Origin: Actinotalea sp. Marseille-Q4924
GTDB lineage: Bacteria; Actinomycetota; Actinomycetes; Actinomycetales; Cellulomonadaceae
Length of the DNA stretch: 64,000 bases
Assembly: GCF_916618755.1 (NCBI RefSeq)
Contig: NZ_CAKAKB010000003.1
Location: 62,001-126,000 of the forward strand
Direction of reading: 5' to 3'
Positions within the stretch are counted from its first letter, which is position 1. Each line of letters opens with the position of its first letter. Shown piece by piece: positions 62,331 through 64,000 of the stretch. A model generated the notes under the pieces. It did no database searches. It was given only the letters and a program-made list of their open reading frames with translations, and was not told the origin of the DNA. The position numbers and the translations under genes are program-made.

Positions 62331-63551
62331 GTGTCAGGAAACCGCGCTATCGCGTACAAGGGTCCGGGCAAGGTCGAGGTCATCGACGTCGACTACCCGA
62401 CCTTCGAGCTCCAGGACGGGCCCGGCGTCAACCCCGCCAACGTCGGCCGCAAGGTGAACCACGGCGTCATCCTCAAGACGGTGGCGACGAACATCTGCGG
62501 CTCGGACCAGCACATGGTCCGCGGTCGGACGACCGCGCCGACCGACCTGGTCCTCGGCCACGAGATCACCGGCGAGGTGGTCGAGGTCGGCTCGGACGTC
62601 GAGTTCATCAAGGTCGGCGACCTCGTCTCGGTGCCGTTCAACATCGCCTGCGGCCGCTGCCGCAACTGCAAGGAACGCAAGACCGGCATCTGCCTCAACG
62701 TGAACCCCGACCGCCCGGGCAGCGCCTACGGGTACGTGGACATGGGCGGCTGGGTCGGCGGGCAGGCCGAGTACGTGCTCGTGCCCTACGCCGACTGGAA
62801 CCTGCTGAAGTTCCCGGACAAGGACCGGGCGATGGAGAAGATCCTCGACCTCGCCATGCTGTCGGACATCTTCCCGACGGGCTTCCACGGTGCGGTCACG
62901 GCCGGCGTCGGCGTCGGTGCGACGGTCTACGTCGCCGGTGCCGGCCCGGTGGGCCTCGCCGCTGCCACGGGCGCACAGCTGCTGGGCGCCGCCGTCGTGA
63001 TCGTGGGCGACCTCAACGAGGACCGGCTCGCCCAGGCCCGCAGCTTCGGCTGCGAGACCATCGACGTGTCCAAGGGCGACCCGGGGGAGCAGATCGCGGA
63101 GATCCTCGGGGTGCCCGAGGTGGACTGCGGCGTCGACGCCGTCGGCTTCGAGGCGCGCGGCCACGGCCAGGACGCGAGCCACGAGGCGCCGGCGACGGTG
63201 CTCAACTCGCTCATGGACATCACCAAGGCCGGTGGGGCGCTCGGCATCCCCGGCCTGTACGTCACGGGTGACCCGGGCGGCATCGACGAGGCCGCCCAGA
63301 AGGGCTCCCTGTCGCTCAGCCTGGGCACCGGCTGGGCCAAGTCGCTGTCCTTCACCACGGGCCAGTGCCCGGTCATGAAGTACAACCGCGACCTCATGAT
63401 GGCGATCCTGCACGACCGGGTGAGCATCGCGAAGAACGTCAAGGCGACCCCGATCACGCTCGACAAGGCCCCGGAGGGCTACGCCGAGTTCGACGCGGGC
63501 GCGGCGAAGAAGTACGTGCTCGACCCGAACGGGTACCTCGGCGCCGCCTGA
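62331..63551 (+). CDS. fdhA: glutathione-independent formaldehyde dehydrogenase
   Basis: A 406-residue zinc dehydrogenase of the Pseudomonas FDH (dismutating) type, oxidising formaldehyde to formate with bound NAD. The catalytic zinc site is ICGSDQHMVRG with GHEITGEVVEVG, and the structural zinc cysteines are in CGRCRNCKERKTGICLN. The long insertion NPDRPGSAYGYVDMGGWVGGQAEYVLVPYADWNLL and the late GHGQDASHEAPATVLN are hallmarks of this subfamily. GTG 62331 follows AGGAGGA. The molybdopterin oxidoreductase downstream may oxidise the formate. Confidence 0.93.
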   Translation: MSGNRAIAYKGPGKVEVIDVDYPTFELQDGPGVNPANVGRKVNHGVILKTVATNICGSDQHMVRGRTTAPTDLVLGHEITGEVVEVGSDVEFIKVGDLVSVPFNIACGRCRNCKERKTGICLNVNPDRPGSAYGYVDMGGWVGGQAEYVLVPYADWNLLKFPDKDRAMEKILDLAMLSDIFPTGFHGAVTAGVGVGATVYVAGAGPVGLAAATGAQLLGAAVVIVGDLNEDRLAQARSFGCETIDVSKGDPGEQIAEILGVPEVDCGVDAVGFEARGHGQDASHEAPATVLNSLMDITKAGGALGIPGLYVTGDPGGIDEAAQKGSLSLSLGTGWAKSLSFTTGQCPVMKYNRDLMMAILHDRVSIAKNVKATPITLDKAPEGYAEFDAGAAKKYVLDPNGYLGAA

Positions 63552-63560
63552 GGACCACGC

Positions 63561-63593
63561 GGCGGGCCCGGGCCCTCGGGGTCCGGGCCCGCC
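63561..63593. terminator. terminator hairpin between convergent genes
   Basis: An 11-bp stem GGCGGGCCCGG (63561-63571) pairs with CCGGGCCCGCC (63583-63593). It lies between the fdhA stop and the oxidoreductase stop and probably works in both directions. Confidence 0.85.
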
Positions 63594-63623
63594 GTGCGTC
63601 CCACGGCGCCCGGCCCGCTGCGC

Positions 63624-64000
63624 TCAGGCGGCCGCCGGCTCCAGACGGATGACGACGCTCTTGCTCGTGGGGGTGTTCGAGTCGTCGGCGGTGGAGTCGA
63701 GCGGCACGAGCACGTTCGTCTCGGGGAAGTAGGCGGCGGCGCAGCCCCGGGCCGTGTCGTAGGCGACGACGCGGAAGGCCTCGGCCCGCCGCTCGACGCC
63801 GTCGGTGAACTCCGACACGAGGTCCACCACGTCGCCGTCGGCGAACCCCAGCTCGTCCAGGTCGGCGGCGTTGACCAGGACCACGCGCCGCCCGCCGTGG
63901 ATGCCGCGGTACCGGTCGTCCGGGCCGTAGACCGTGGTGTTGTACTGGTCGTGGGACCGCAGGGTCTGCAGCAGCAGGCGGCCGGGCGGCGTCCGGGGCC
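63624..64000 (-). CDS. molybdopterin oxidoreductase (FdhF/YdeP-like), C-terminus only
   Basis: The last 125 codons of a molybdopterin oxidoreductase, continuing past the right edge. RLLLQTLRSHDQYNTTVYGPDDRYRGIHGGRRVVLVN is the molybdopterin-dinucleotide-binding domain. The tail AAYFPETNVLVPLDSTADDSNTPTSKSVVIRLEPAAA matches the formate dehydrogenase alpha-like YdeP family. Formate as substrate is plausible next to fdhA but not shown; the active-site and Fe-S regions lie outside the window. Confidence 0.85.
   Translation of the reverse strand, partial: PRTPPGRLLLQTLRSHDQYNTTVYGPDDRYRGIHGGRRVVLVNAADLDELGFADGDVVDLVSEFTDGVERRAEAFRVVAYDTARGCAAAYFPETNVLVPLDSTADDSNTPTSKSVVIRLEPAAA

Noticed and set aside
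60225-63551. An 1108-codon plus-strand open frame joining the VOC-deaminase and fdhA
   Set aside because: The two genes happen to share a frame without a stop between them. Separate promoters, a ribosome-binding site before fdhA and homology show two genes.

Overview
The window is very GC-rich with dense, mostly non-overlapping gene coverage, frequent GTG starts, many 4-nt start/stop overlaps, an acyl-CoA carboxylase epsilon subunit, an actinobacterial-type DinB-fold protein and a DUF222/HNH (13E12-type) endonuclease. Together these point to a chromosomal segment of an actinomycete, most likely Micrococcales and perhaps Cellulomonas-like. The genus is inference only. I see no rRNA, tRNA, CRISPR array, insertion sequence, phage or conjugative module.

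Layout. 1-4.8 kb: a DUF885 hydrolase (cut at the left edge), a small membrane protein, a DinB-like protein and an acyl-CoA carboxylase beta/epsilon pair. 4.9-10.6 kb: biotin protein ligase, a class III nucleotidyl cyclase, an HMCES/YedK protein, a Bcr/CflA-type exporter and a class I aminotransferase. 10.7-19.1 kb: an HNH endonuclease, a DUF72 protein, an RNB-domain ribonuclease, glucose-6-phosphate isomerase, an AI-2E-family permease and an S4 RNA-binding protein. 19.1-24.6 kb: an iron ABC importer operon divergent from a [4Fe-4S] L-serine dehydratase; a DtxR/IdeR-like box lies inside the importer promoter. 24.6-33.8 kb: DUF4395 and thioredoxin-like genes, malQ behind LacI/cre-like sites, a repeat-containing secreted protein, a putrescine pathway pair (agmatine deiminase and N-carbamoylputrescine amidase), a Rieske lipoprotein, a 25-codon ORF with a strong terminator, and a luxS-mtnN operon.

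33.8-37.0 and 54.2-59.7 kb hold the most interesting content. Two paralogous three-gene cassettes (RseB/LolA-like secreted protein, ABC ATPase, ABC-2 permease) sit 19 kb apart. The second lies beside a two-component system. Both have the same 11-bp-spaced CTCAG direct repeat upstream of their first gene. I propose a single envelope-responsive regulon with duplicated output.

37-54 kb: a Nudix-DUF4921 fusion, small stress-type proteins, a RecF/ABC-like ATPase, a Nudix hydrolase with a MOT1-type molybdate transporter, a Ppx/GppA phosphatase, a zinc alcohol dehydrogenase, a nucleotidyltransferase, an FMN-binding protein, a NYN-LOTUS protein, a heterodimeric ABC exporter with one degenerate ATP site, an SDR and an M20 amidohydrolase. 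59.7-64 kb: a cation/proton antiporter, a VOC-deaminase fusion broken by a one-base frameshift, a zinc formaldehyde dehydrogenase, and the C-terminus of a molybdopterin oxidoreductase.

A window-wide signature is a TANNNT -10 hexamer ending 6-7 nt before the start codon of at least thirteen genes. This is the expected architecture of leaderless transcripts and was used to choose several starts.
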